Shown here piece after piece: positions 11,763 to 22,888 of a stretch of 49,970 nt of DNA; within the stretch, counting starts at the first letter, position 1, and every line of letters starts with the position of its first letter. The notes under the pieces were generated by a model. That model had not been told where the DNA came from. It was given only the letters and a program-made list of their open reading frames with translations, and ran no database searches. A program made the translations under genes and the position numbers. Source of the DNA: an uncultured Ureaplasma sp. (GTDB lineage Bacteria > Bacillota_I > Bacilli_A > Mycoplasmatales > Mycoplasmoidaceae); the NCBI GenBank assembly GCA_947039515.1, contig CAMQYY010000006.1, positions 1 to 49,970 on the forward strand. The letters are read 5' to 3'.

Positions 11763-12777
11763 TTTTATTGTATTTTTTTTCTATTTCATCTTTTAAAAAG
11801 TTTAATAATCCCTTAGTTTTGGAATATGACATTAATTCAGGTCCTATTAAGCTAATGTTATGGGTAATGTTATCTAAAATAACATTAGTATATGAAACAT
11901 TAAGTCCAATATTATCTTCATTAATAAAAATATTTTTTAGTGAATAGGAAGGTTCATTTAAATTTTCCTTATATGTTGCTATTTGCTTCCAAATACTATT
12001 ATCTTCAAGAATTTTAATGACTTTTTGAAATTTTTCAATATCAAAAATTTCTTTCTTATAAATTAAATGTTTTGAGTTTTTTAAATCAACATTATCCTTT
12101 GTTATTTTTTGAAACATATTTAAAAGAATACCTTGAATTACTAATTCACTCATTTTTATTTCTTTAGAAATAATTTTAACAATAATATCTATCTTATCAA
12201 CTATTTCTTTAATAGGAGTTTCTATTAGTCTTTCATTTAAGATTCTAATACAAACAATTAAATCTTCAATATTATCATTACTAAGAGTGATTTCACTTTT
12301 AGAGATATTTCCACTTCCAGAAACAATAATTAAAACAGCTTTATTTTTATCTAGTTGAATCAAATCTACTTTTTTTAAAACATCATTATCAACTATTTTA
12401 GTAACTAAAATAGGTAAACTAACAATTTCTTTAATAATTTGCACAGATTCATTAATAATTTGGTCAACAGAAATATTTCTTTGATTAATAACTTTTCTAA
12501 TTCGATCTAAGATTTTTATATCTATTTCTTTATTGATAATATTATTATCATAATATTTATAAGCTTTTGTAGTTGGTATTCTAGCTGCTGAAAGATAAAG
12601 TTTTTCTAATAGTCCATTTTTTTCTAGAACAACCATTTCATTTCTAATTGTTGCTGATGAACATTTCTTTTCTTTTCATGCATCAATAATATATTGGCTT
12701 GAAACAGCAGTACCAGAGATAGAAAATTCTTCAATAATCGTTTTTAATATTTTTTTCTGTCTATTAGTTAATTCCAC
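11731..12777 (-). CDS. hrcA: Heat-shock repressor HrcA
   Basis: 348 residues. The N-terminal winged helix is clear: ELTNRQKKILKTIIEEF, then CSSATIRNEMVVLEKNGLL and the family hallmark SAARIPTTKAYKYY. The rest (a GAF-like domain with a hydrophobic core and a C-terminal IGPELMSYSKTKGLLNFL) matches HrcA length. The start is GTG 12777 with GGAG 9 bases upstream; the ATG four bases further up is out of frame. HrcA normally represses dnaK and groE through the CIRCE element. I see no CIRCE near this gene, and neither dnaK nor grpE is adjacent, so it is not obviously autoregulated here. Confidence 0.9.
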
Positions 12778-12810
12778 TCATATACTCCAATTTTATAAAA
12801 TTATAGTATA

Positions 12811-12850
12811 AAAAAAATCCATTTATCAAAATGAATAATTGGATTTTTTT
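12811..12850 (-). terminator. Terminator after rpsD
   Basis: Near-perfect hairpin AAAATCCATTTA / TAATTGGATTTT with A and T runs, overlapping the rpsD stop codon by two bases and lying 34 bases before the hrcA start. Confidence 0.7.
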
Positions 12851-13448
12851 AAACCATTCTTTTATATCATTCAACCACGTATGATTCATTGATATTTTCT
12901 GGTAATTCTTTTCTTTCAGGATATCTACTAAATTTTCCGATTAATTTATCTTTATCAACCTCAACAAATTTAGCAATTAACATTGCTTCAGTGCTAATTA
13001 ATTTTTTTGATTTTTCTTTAACAGTAATTACTGCATTTAAATCAATAATTCTTGAAGGAATATCACATTTTTTATTATCAACTAAAATATGTCCATGATT
13101 AACTAATTGTCTTGCTGCTCTTCTAGTTGGAGCTAAACCCATTCTAAAAACAAGACTATCAAGTCTTGATTCAAGTACTTGAAGAAGATCAAGAGTTAGA
13201 ACTCCACCTCTTTTTCTAGCTATTTGAAAAAGTCTTCTAAATTGTCTATCATTAAGACCATATAAAAACATTAGTTTTTGTTTTTCTTGTAATTGTTCAC
13301 CATAACCAGAAAGTTTTCTTCTTCTAGTACCATGTTGCCCAGGAGGAGTTGTTCTTTTTTTACCTTTTGAAAATTCTTTATCATTTTCAAGTAAAGAAAA
13401 ACCTAGTCTTCTTGATTTTTTATATATACTTCCAGTATATCTACTCAT
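12849..13448 (-). CDS. rpsD: 30S ribosomal protein S4 (uS4)
   Basis: 199 residues, usual length. Starts MSRYTGSIYKKSRRLGFSL and contains the S4 RNA-binding domain LESRLDSLVFRMGLAPTRRA with the loop QLVNHGHILVDN. A UGA codon (Trp) lies near the C-terminus, giving an end VVEWYKRMV as expected for S4; reading UGA as stop would clip the conserved tail. It is one of the first proteins to bind 16S rRNA. ATG 13448 has an AAGGA site upstream. No clear S4 autoregulatory leader can be recognised by eye. Confidence 0.97.
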
Positions 13449-13891
13449 TTTTTTCCTTATATTTTAATAATTAAAATTCATACAATTTTTATTGTTTTTA
13501 TTTAGGAATATATAATAAATAATTTCAGTTTACAGCAAACTTACTTTTAATACAAAATGTTAATATATTCATCTATCAAAAAAACAATAATGCTGCTATG
13601 ACATATTTATTATATATGAATTTAATTTAGATTTGATTTTTTATTACTTCTTAATAATACTAATTAGTTTATTATCTCAAAGTCAAAAAATTCTAATAAT
13701 AATTTGACATCTTTATTAATATTATTTTTTAAAATATTTTATGAATAAAAAATTAAAAATATAAGAGAAAATAATTAGCAATAAATTAGAATAAAATAAT
13801 TTCGTATATAAATAAAAATATTTTTAAAAATTGATTATTTTTTAAAAATATTTTTTATATAATAAATAAGTAGATAAGGATATAAAAAATT
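13449..13891. other. Divergent intergenic region rpsD / ezrA-like
   Basis: About 440 bases, very AT-rich, with no open reading frame I would support. It must hold promoters for rpsD and the rightward operon; a TATAAT at 13858-13863 and an AAGGA site 13 bases before the ATG are visible for the latter. No RNA gene recognised. Confidence 0.6.
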
Positions 13892-15625
13892 ATGTATACA
13901 CTTACCCCCGGTATAATAACTCTTATTGCTTTATCAGGAGCTTTTATATTATTGTCGGCTCTTTTTTTTGGTTTATTCTTTTTAATAAATTTTAAAAATA
14001 AAAAAAATCTTAAAAGAGTCCAAGAACTTGTTAAGAGATTTAATGTTCTAAGTAATAATAAGATAGCTAAAAATTTACGTTGATTAATACCTTTAATAAA
14101 CAGTACAAATAAATTAGAACCTTTGTCACATTTTTTTGTTTCATATAGAGATCATTATGCTAATGAAATTAAGAAATTAGAAGATGATATTAATGAATCT
14201 TTAAGTAGTTTTAATAATTATACTTTTTCAATATCTTCTAAATCAAACTCATTTACTGATAAGAAAATTGCTCAAATTGAAAAAAATATTCAAAAAATAG
14301 AAGAAATGAAAAAAAATTATAACAACCTTTTTATAAGAATTACAAAATTCAATGCTTCAACTAATTACATTGATTCAAAATTTATTAAAGTAAGTTCAAA
14401 ATTTAATACGATATTAGAATTACCATCTTTAAAAATACCTTATAACTTAAATTCAGATGCTTCAATTCATAAGCAAATGCAAATAGCAATTTCATCTAAC
14501 AATATAAAAATTAATTCAGTTAAGGAAAAATCTTCATTTGATAAATTTGAAAAGTTATCAAAACTTCAAATTATTAAAATTAATAATGCTTACAACCAAA
14601 TTCATGGATTAGTTATTGGTAATTTAATTATTTCAGATGCTATTAAAGATCAACATACTTTATTGCAAAGAATTAAACTATCAAAAGAACGTTTATCAAG
14701 TTTTGAAATTCAAGAAATCAAAACAATCATGAAAAAGAGTAGATATACTATTACTGATTTAAAAAATAAAATGATATCTAATTCATCTTTTTCAAGAAAT
14801 GAAACTGGCTTTTTGAATTTATATAATAGTCACAAAAATATTGTTAATGAGATTAATTATATTATTGATTCATCAGAATATCTTTATTCAAAAATTGATA
14901 ATATTTCTAAAAATATTAATCATTTCATTCTTTCATTTAATGATATTAAAGAAAAATATAAAAGTATTTCTGTATATTTTACAAAAGTTCCAGATATTTT
15001 AAAATATGTAAAAATTAATACTAAAAAAATTGATACTTTAGTTAATAATATTAAAATTTGTCAAAGTAAAATTATTGAAAATCAATCAAAACCACAACAA
15101 AATATTGAAAACTTATTATTAATATTAAATGGTATTTTAGAATTCAATGATTTAAATAAAGATTTATCAACAAGAATTTCTGATTTTATTTCAGAATTCT
15201 CAAATTTAACTTTCTTATTTCAATCTATAAAAAACAAATTCTTTTTAATGAACAAATTTTGTAAGGAATATGACATTAATATTTCAACACTAGTATCAAC
15301 AATTAATTCTTATGAAAGAAAAATGAATAAAATAGAAACTCAATTATTTGCAGATGTTTCTGAAAATTTATCAAAGATAAATGATATAAGTAAATACATT
15401 TCTGACTTAGAATATTTTGTTGAAAAATTCCATGATTATATAAAATCTAATATTCAATTATCTGCTTTATTGCATTGAACAAAATTATATGCAAATCGTT
15501 TCTTTGATGACACTAATGTTAAAGTATTAAAAGAAATTGAAAAAAATAGTCTTTTAAATAAAGAAAAAGCTATTTATGAATATATCGATTTTATTAAAAA
15601 ATCTAATAAACTTAGAAAGTCATAA
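13892..15625 (+). CDS. ezrA: EzrA-like septation ring regulator
   Basis: 577 residues. One N-terminal membrane segment (IITLIALSGAFILLSALFFGLFFLI, about 8-32) with basic residues after it, then a long helical, coiled-coil-rich cytoplasmic part with spectrin-like spacing and no enzymatic motif. This is the EzrA layout, and the length is near the 560-570 residues of Bacillus EzrA. Gene order supports it: in Bacillus ezrA sits near rpsD and thiI, as here. EzrA modulates FtsZ ring assembly at the membrane. Sequence identity is too low to be certain by eye; another coiled-coil membrane protein is possible. Confidence 0.7.
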
Positions 15626-15628
15626 ATA

Positions 15629-16471
15629 ATGCCATTTAAAAAAAAAGTAAATAAAGATTTTTTTATTAAAGATAATAGAATCCATTTATCAAAAGAATTT
15701 TTTGATTCTAATAAACCTAAAAAAATAACAGGATCAAGACTTGCTACAGTTCTTGGTTTTGATTCTTATAGTTCACCTCTAAAAGCTTGAACTATTATGA
15801 ATAACATTTATTTCGAAACAATGGATCCTATTTATTCTGAAGCTGGTAATATTATTGAACCAAAAATAAATGAATATGTATCAGAATTATTAGACACAAA
15901 ATTTAAAGTGTATAATCCTTTCGAAATCAAGTGAGATGCTTTTTCTGAAAATAAAATTTTTGGTGGAATTCCTGATGGAGAACCAATTGATAATAATAAT
16001 CAATTTCTTTATCCTGAAAAAAGAATGCTTGAAATTAAAACAACATCAATAGATTCCTTTTCATTCAAAAAAATAGGAAATAATTTTGTTTTACAAAAAG
16101 ATAGTAAAGGAATGCCTATTGTTAAAACAGAAAATGGTAATTTAAAAAAATGATTTGATGATAAAGATCAAATCATAATTCCAAGACAATATTTAATGCA
16201 ACTTAGTCTTTATTGTTATCTAAGAAATATTTCTAAGGGAGTATTTGCTATTGCTTTTTTAAATGTAGAAGATTATTTGTATCCTAAAAAAGTTGATATA
16301 TCTAAAAGAAGAATTGAATTAGTAAATTTTGATTTAGAGTTAGAAGATTTTAAAAATACTTATATTACTAAAGCAACAAAGTGATATGAAGATTTTATTT
16401 TAACTGGTATCAGTCCAGAACTTTCTGAAGCTGATTTAAAATGATTTTATTCTGAAGTTGAAAATGAATAA
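15629..16471 (+). CDS. YqaJ-like PD-(D/E)xK nuclease
   Basis: 280 residues. Motifs follow the lambda-exonuclease/YqaJ order: ITGSRLATVLGFD, then AGNIIEPKINEYV (Glu), then IFGGIPDGE (Asp), then MLEIKTT (ExK) and finally RQYLMQLSLYCYL (QxxxY). Mollicutes carry conserved putative nucleases of this kind. It begins 3 bases after ezrA and overlaps the thiI start by 8 bases (ATGAATAA), so it is translated from one message with both. It may process DNA ends in repair or recombination. In Bacillus the neighbour of thiI is a cysteine desulfurase, which is missing here. Confidence 0.8.
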
Positions 16472-17621
16472 AATTATCTATTTAAAATATGGTGAATTAA
16501 CATTAAAAGGAAAAAATAGAAAATTTTTCCAATCACTATTGATTAAGAATTTGAAAAAAGCAATTATTGATTTTAAAGTTAAGATTATCGATAAATTTGA
16601 TCATCTAATAATTGAAATTGAAAATAGTGAAGAGATTAATGAACTAATTACAATAATTACTAAAATTCCAGGTTTTGCTCATCTTTCTATTGGTTATGTC
16701 ATTGATAAAGATATTGAAGTAATTAAAAAAACAGCCAATCAAATTATTGTTGATAATTTTGAAAAAACTTTTAAAATAGAATCAAAAAGATCTGATAAAA
16801 GTTTTTATCTAGATTCTATTCAAATCAAAAATATTGTTGCTGGTTTTATTCTTGAAAATAATGAAATAAAAGTTGATGTTAAAAACCCTGATATAAAAAT
16901 TAATATTGAAATTAAAAAGAACTATGCAGTTGTTTTTTCTCAAAAAATTGAATGTACTAATGGTTTACCTATTAATAGTAGCGGTAGATGTTTATTATTA
17001 CTTTCAGGTGGGATTGATTCACCAGTTGCTGCTCATTTATTAATGAAAAGAGGATTAGCTGTTGATTTTTTAACTTTTATAACACCTCCACATACATCAG
17101 AAGAAGCATTAAATAAAGTTATTGATTTAGCTAATATTATTAGTTTAGATAGAAAACTAATGAATTATAATTTGCATATTTGTGATTTTAGTAAAATTCA
17201 ACATGAGATGAATCACGTTGAAAACAAATCATATAATATAGCTTTAATGAGAAGAAGTTTTTTTAGAATTGCTGAAAAATTAAAAGAAAAATATCACTAT
17301 GATTTAATAGCAACAGGTGAAGCTATTGGACAAGTTGCTTCTCAAACAATTGAATCATTATTTTCATCTTCAAGTGTTATTGAAAATTCTCTTATTATTA
17401 GACCATTAATAACATATAATAAAAATGAAATTATTACTTTAGCTAAAAAAATTAATACTTATGAAACTTCAATATTACCATATGATGATTCATGTTCTTT
17501 ATTTGCTCCAAAGCATCCTATTACAAAACCTAAAATAGAAGTTGTAAAAGAACTTGAAGATTCATTGAGTTTTTTAACAGATTTAGAAGAAAAAGCAATC
17601 GAAGATATTAAAGTTAGATAA
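16464..17621 (+). CDS. thiI: tRNA 4-thiouridine synthase ThiI
   Basis: 385 residues. Starts MNKIIYLKYGELTLKGKNR, typical of ThiI, with a ferredoxin-like/THUMP N-terminal half and the adenylating PP-loop CLLLLSGGIDSPVAAHLLMKRG near residue 175-195. C-terminal ATGEAIGQVASQT and DDSCSLFAPKHP are conserved. There is no rhodanese domain, as in Gram-positive short forms. It puts sulfur on U8 of tRNAs and needs a sulfurtransferase such as IscS, not seen in this window. I chose ATG 16464, which overlaps the preceding stop, over a TTG six bases upstream. Confidence 0.95.
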   Translation: MNKIIYLKYGELTLKGKNRKFFQSLLIKNLKKAIIDFKVKIIDKFDHLIIEIENSEEINELITIITKIPGFAHLSIGYVIDKDIEVIKKTANQIIVDNFEKTFKIESKRSDKSFYLDSIQIKNIVAGFILENNEIKVDVKNPDIKINIEIKKNYAVVFSQKIECTNGLPINSSGRCLLLLSGGIDSPVAAHLLMKRGLAVDFLTFITPPHTSEEALNKVIDLANIISLDRKLMNYNLHICDFSKIQHEMNHVENKSYNIALMRRSFFRIAEKLKEKYHYDLIATGEAIGQVASQTIESLFSSSSVIENSLIIRPLITYNKNEIITLAKKINTYETSILPYDDSCSLFAPKHPITKPKIEVVKELEDSLSFLTDLEEKAIEDIKVR

Positions 17622-17642
17622 TTGGAGTAATATATTAAACAT

Positions 17643-18617
17643 ATGGATTTAATTAAAAAACACACTGATATTATAAAAAAAACATATGACACACTTATTA
17701 AATCAAAAAAAGTAAGTATTTTTGTTCATATTCATCCTGATTTTGATGCCCTAGGTTCAGCTAGTGCTATGAAAAGTTTTTTAATTTCAAAAGGAATTGA
17801 TGCAAAAATTATAGGTTTAGATAGAATAAAAATCACTTCTTCAAATGAAATTTTTATGATGGATAATCAAACAATAATTAGTGATGAATTTATTGCTGAC
17901 TCAGTTGGTGTAATTTTAGATACAGCTAATGAAGCAAGAGTATTAACTCAAAAACATACATTATGTAAGAGTACAATAAGAATTGACCATCATCCATTTA
18001 TAGAAAAAATAGCAAAATATGAATGAGTAGATGATCAAATTAGTTCAACTAGTGAAATGGTTGGTTGATGAATTATTTCTAATAATAAGGGAATTTTAAG
18101 TTATGAAATAAGTAATTTTTTATATGCAGGAATTCTAACAGATACTGGAAGTTTAATGCAACTTAATACAACTTCATCAACTTTTGAATTAGTTAGAAAA
18201 TTTTATGATTATGATTTTGATAAACAATACATTCAAGATAAAATTTATCTTCAAAATATTAGAAACATAAAAATTGAAGCTGAAATTTCACAAAATATTA
18301 AAGTTACTAAAAATAATGTCGGATATTTTATTTTTACAAAAAAGTTTATTACCAAAAATAATCTAGCTGATTTAAATAATAAAGCTTATTTATTATCAAA
18401 AATAGAGAATGTTGATATTTGAGCAACCTTTTATTTTGATGATGAAAGTAATGCTTGAAAAGCATCATTACGTTCTAGAAGATACCAAATAAATAATATC
18501 GCTAAAAAATATAATGGTGGTGGACATAAATTTGCAGCTGGTTGTAAATTAAACAATAAAAAAGAAATTAAACTTCTTTTAAATGATTTGGATTCTATTA
18601 TTAGTTTTCAAGTTTAA
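17643..18617 (+). CDS. nrnA: DHH/DHHA1 phosphoesterase, NrnA-like
   Basis: 324 residues. The DHH domain has HIHPDFDALGSA (metal ligands H and DxD), VILDTAN, IRIDHHPF (the DHH motif) and GILTDTG; the C-terminal DHHA1 domain has KYNGGGHKFAAG, which grips the 5' nucleotide. Such proteins degrade short RNA oligomers (nanoRNA) and can remove the 3' phosphate of pAp. It lies 21 bases after thiI with a GGAG site between, so co-transcription is likely, and ends at a terminator. Confidence 0.92.
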
Positions 18618-18618
18618 A

Positions 18619-18664
18619 ATAATGTTATTTTATGAAAATTCATATAATAACATTTTTTATTTTT
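18619..18664 (+). terminator. Terminator after the ezrA-nrnA unit
   Basis: Hairpin AATGTTATTTTATGA / TCATATAATAACATT followed by a run of T, starting one base after the nrnA stop codon. Confidence 0.75.
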
Positions 18665-18694
18665 TAATTATATAATTTAGGAATTAGGAATTTT

Positions 18695-19267
18695 ATGTGA
18701 AATTATAGCGAAAATAATTATAAAAAAATCATTAAAGAAGTTTTAGTTACAGAAGAAGAAATCCAAAAAGGGATTAATCTTTCAGCTGAATGAATTAACA
18801 CTAATTATAAAGATAAAAAACCAATCATTGTTGGTATTTTAAAAGGGTGTATCCCTTTTATTGGAGCTATCATTCCAAAATTAAAAATAACTCACACTTT
18901 AGATTTTATAACTATAAATTCTTTTATGGGTCAAACTAAAGCAGTAGGTGAACCACAACTTGTAACTGATATTAATTTCAATGTTGAAGATAAAGAAATT
19001 ATTATAGTAGAAGATATTATTGACTCAGGTAAAACAATTAAATTGATTGTTGATTTGTTAAAACAATTAGGTGCTAAAGATGTTAAAATCATTGCCTTAA
19101 TTAATAAAAAAGAAGGAAGAAAAATTAAATTAGAACCAGATTATTATTGTTTTTCTATCCCATTACATTTTATTATCGGTTTTGGGTTGGACTATAAAGG
19201 TTATTTTAGAAACTTGCCATTTATTGGAATTTTATCTGATGATTTTATAAATAATAATGATCTCTAA
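18695..19267 (+). CDS. hpt: Hypoxanthine phosphoribosyltransferase
   Basis: 190 residues. The PRPP-binding motif VEDIIDSGKT is near residue 107, with VGILKGCIPF as the pyrophosphate loop and FIIGFGLDY as the conserved C-terminal purine-binding stretch. Salvages hypoxanthine and guanine, essential where de novo purine synthesis is missing, as in mollicutes. The second codon is UGA (Trp). An AGGAA site lies 8 bases before ATG 18695. It directly precedes ftsH, the same order as hpt-ftsH in Bacillus. Confidence 0.95.
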
Positions 19268-19289
19268 AAAATATTAGTAAGGATTAATA

Positions 19290-22067
19290 ATGAATTTAAT
19301 TAAGAAAAATCTATATCTAAAATTTGCAGCTGAAGAAAAAGCCGAAAAAGCAGAAAAAGAAAAAAAGAATGATGAAAAAAATCTTAATAAAAAAGAACAA
19401 ACATCAAAAACAAAAAAACCAAATGAAGAAACAGATTTAAAATCTGATACACCTGAAACGAAAAAGAGAAAATTAATAAAAACTGGTATTAGTTTACTTT
19501 TTGTTTCAGCATTTTTATCAATTATTGGTGTATTTGTTTATCAAACACTTATTCCTGGTCCGAGAATTCTTGATGTAAAAACATTAATTGCAACATCAAG
19601 TGTTGACTCAAATGGTTCTAAATATTTTTATTTAAAAAATGGAAAACAAGAACCTTATGAAAAAATTATTTTAGATCAAGATGTTTATGTTGAAAGACAA
19701 CCAGGATTAGCTAATCACTATTGAGCTTATGCTAATGATGGGTCTCTTAGATTTTCATTCATACAATCAAATGATCCTTTTGGTAATCCTATTTATCAAA
19801 TTCCTGGAATTACAGGAAAAGAATCTAGAAAAAATATTTCTAATGGTTCATCAAATAGTGTTATTATTGAAAGAAATTTAGAAGGATATAATCCTAATTT
19901 TGAATTTCCTGTTGATCCTAATAATATTGAAAAATCATTACAAGAATATCTTTTTCCTCAAATTCAACAGTTCTTACCTGAAACAGCAAATAAAACAGAC
20001 ATAAAAATAACAAATGCAACAGTTACACCTACTGCTGCAAATAATTATACAGTTCCAATTACTTTTACAGTTTCTTCTTACTATAAAGAATTAACTAATC
20101 CAAAGGATTCTAAAACAACATTAGTAATTGTAAAAGAACCTAGTGCAGAAAATCCAATATTAACATTTACTGATGTTAAATTCACTTTTAAACCTCCTTT
20201 GACTCCATTATTAGTTTCACAAGAAACAAATAATGCAATTATTGATTCAAATTTAAATAGTGATCCATTTTATACAATAAGTGATGAAGCTAATTTTAAT
20301 AGCATAGCAACAATAAATAGAGATCCGTTTGCTTATATTTCTAATTGATTAGGTCAAGCTAGCCAATTAGCTGTATTTCCACCAGCACCTTTTAATTGAT
20401 TAAGTTTAGTTTCTTTACTACTACCTATTATTTTAATAGTAAGTATGTTTGCTATTTCATTTAAATTATTAAAATCTCAAACTGGTGAAGGTGGTGCTAA
20501 TTCTATTTTTGGTATGGGTAAATCTTTAGCAAAAATTAGTAAATCAACAACATTGTTTTCAGATGTTGCTGGTATCAATGAAGAAAAATTTGAATTATCA
20601 GAAGTTGTTGACTATTTAAAAAATCCAGAAAAATATGTTGAAATGGGAGCTAGAACTCCAAAAGGTGTAATTTTATATGGACCACCTGGAACTGGAAAAA
20701 CTTTATTAGCAAAAGCTGTTGCTGGTGAAGCTGGTGTACCATTTTTTGAAGCATCAGGTTCATCATTTGAAGATATGCTAGTTGGTGTTGGAGCAAAAAG
20801 AGTAAGAGATTTATTTAAAAATGCTCGTAAGGTAGCACCAAGTATTATCTTTATTGACGAAATAGATTCTGTAGCTTCTAAAAGAGGTAAAAATGATGTT
20901 GTTGGTGGAGGCGGTGGTATCGCTGACCAAACCATTAATCAATTATTAGCTGAAATGGATGGTTTTAATACTTCTACTGGTGTTATTGTTATTGCTGCTA
21001 CAAATAGATTAGATGTTTTAGATGATGCTATTTTAAGACCCGGTAGATTTGATAGACACATTAGTGTTAATTTACCTGATATTAAAGAAAGAGAAGAAAT
21101 TTTAAAAATCCATTCTCGAAATAAAAAAATAGGCAAGGCAGTTAGTTTAGCTGATATTGCTAGAAGAACACCAGGATTTAGTGGTGCTCAATTAGAAAAT
21201 GTTATTAATGAAGCTACTTTATTAGCTGTTAGAGAAAATAAAAAAATAGTTTCTATGAATGACTTAGATGAAGCTATTGATAGAGTTATAGCAGGTCCTG
21301 CTAAAAAGACTAGAACTATTTCAGAAGAAGAAAATAGATTAGTAGCATATCATGAAGCTGGTCATGCATTAGTTGGTTTATATACAGATAATGCTGAAGT
21401 TGTTGAAAAAATAACAATCATTCCAAGAGGTAATGCTGCTGGTTATACTATGCAAACACCTAAAACAAAAGAAACAAATATCAAAACTAAAAAAGAGTTA
21501 TTACAAATTATTAGAATGACACTTGGTGGTAGAGCTTCTGAAGAAGTTGTATATGGTGCTGATATGATTACTACTGGTGCTAGTAATGATTTCTATAAAG
21601 TAACAAGAACTGTTAAAATGATGGTTATGCAACTTGGTATGTATCCAGTTGGTTTAACTCAATTCATTCCTAGCGAAGGTACTCAAAATCAATTCATGAA
21701 AGATTTTTCAGAATCTAAATCAAAAGAAATAGATGATCAAATTGAAAAAATAATTCGTGAAGAATATGAAGAAGCTAAAAAAATTATTTCAGCAAATAGA
21801 TTTGAGTTAGATTTAATAGTTGAAACTTTAATTTTATTAGAAACAATTATAAAAGATCAAATTGATTATATTCATAAATACCAAAAATTACCTCCAGAAG
21901 CAATTGAACAAAAACGTAAAAATGCTATGGATTCGATTATTTCTAAAAAATTAAAAGCAGAAGGCAATATTGGTAATGAAACAAAAGCAATAGAAGACCT
22001 TTTTGAAAATCCTGATGATTTCACTATTGAAATTGATGATAATGATTCAGAATCTGAAGATAAATAA
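19290..22067 (+). CDS. ftsH: FtsH membrane ATP-dependent zinc protease with enlarged extracellular domain
   Basis: 925 residues; typical FtsH is 600-710. A charged Lys/Glu-rich N-terminus of about 60 residues, membrane segment 1 near 66-90, then about 280 residues outside the cell, membrane segment 2 (SLVSLLLPIILIVSMFAISF, near 370-390). The AAA domain follows: GPPGTGKT near 465, FIDEID near 523, the second region of homology RPGRFDRH near 585. The zinc site HEAGH is near 690. Degrades membrane and tmRNA-tagged proteins. The ATPase and protease parts look fully conserved; the extra length sits between the two membrane segments and looks soluble and beta-rich. Follows hpt by 22 bases. Confidence 0.95.
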
Positions 22068-22071
22068 TAAT

Positions 22072-22105
22072 AAAAAAAACGATAATTTAATTATCGTTTT
22101 TTTTA
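22072..22105 (+). terminator. Terminator after ftsH
   Basis: Perfect hairpin with core CGATAAT / ATTATCG flanked by A8 and T8 runs. It may also end the minus-strand tRNA-Trp transcript. Confidence 0.85.
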
Positions 22106-22125
22106 TTATATGAATAAATTTAAAA

Positions 22126-22200
22126 TGGCAGGGGTAACAGGACTCGAACCCACAACACACGGATTTGAAGTCCGTAGTTCTACCATTGAACTATACCCCT
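22126..22200 (-). tRNA. tRNA-Trp (anticodon UCA), reads UGA
   Basis: Cloverleaf on the minus strand: acceptor AGGGGTA/TACCCCT, anticodon stem ACGGA/TCCGT with loop CTTCAAA (anticodon TCA), T arm GTGGGTTCGAGTCCTGT-like, discriminator G and encoded CCA. The UCA anticodon decodes UGA as tryptophan (and UGG by wobble), which agrees with the in-frame UGA codons throughout this window. Confidence 0.97.
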
Positions 22201-22561
22201 ATTTATATTTATAGCAAATAGAATATAAATATATAAAATAAAACCTATTTTTGAATTTATATTTTGAGTATTAAATTATTCATCTCATGTTTATAAAAAT
22301 ATATTATTTTTATAAAATAATCTTAAGAAGTGATTATTATAATAATAAGATAGAAATATCTAAAATGAAATCATTCATTATTTCATTACTTTTATTAATG
22401 TTGAAATTATTCATGTTTCATCTAAATCATTATTTTTTTATGTTCTTATGGATAAATTTATAAGTAGATATTTTATATAAAATCAGAACAAATATTGTAT
22501 TTTTTATATAGATTATTTAATAATGAATAAAGTGAAAATTTAACCCTTTTTTAAATATTAA
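22201..22561. other. AT-rich intergenic stretch without a recognisable gene
   Basis: About 360 bases with many stops in all frames and short imperfect palindromes; no RNA fold or protein signature recognised. It contains the tRNA-Trp promoter region. Confidence 0.6.
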
Positions 22562-22564
22562 TAA

Positions 22565-22816
22565 CTTATCTCTTCTAAAGAGAAATTTGAAGAATTGAAT
22601 TCTATCTGAATCTATTATAAACACCAAGTAGTTTTAGAAGAAAATTTTAGTAAAAAAATCTATAAAAAGAAAGATATAGATTCATATATATCGTGTATTA
22701 AAAACATATATAATTCTCTAATTTCTATTTTAGATTTTAATATATTAATAGATAAAATATATTATTATAATGAAGAAATTGATGGAATATTAAATCCATT
22801 AGGACTTACAGGATAA
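22565..22816 (+). pseudogene. Orphan ORF, probably a gene remnant without a start codon
   Basis: An open frame of about 83 codons that begins right after a stop at 22562-22564 and ends with TAA at 22814-22816. It contains one UGA (Trp) and reads as a plausible Lys/Ile/Tyr-rich helical protein ending GILNPLGLTG. There is no ATG at its head and no ribosome binding site. It is not similar by eye to FtsZ or to any gene in this window. Either the 3' end of a lost gene or chance in AT-rich DNA. Confidence 0.35.
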
Positions 22817-22855
22817 GAATAAAACAATTTAATTTCCTAAATTTTCTATAAATAG

Positions 22856-22888
22856 AAAAAAATTCTTAAAAACTAATTTTTAAGAATT
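22856..22888. terminator. Terminator overlapping the end of the FtsA-like gene
   Basis: Hairpin AAATTCTTAAAAA / TTTTTAAGAATTT with a 4-base loop; the last codons of the minus-strand gene form one arm. Confidence 0.7.

Noticed and set aside
12640-12850. CIRCE operator upstream of hrcA
   Set aside because: I looked for TTAGCACTC and GAGTGCTAA arms and found none; only a terminator hairpin lies there.
13449-13891. RNase P or other structured RNA in the rpsD/ezrA gap
   Set aside because: No conserved core sequence or GC-rich helices could be seen; the stretch is uniformly AT-rich.
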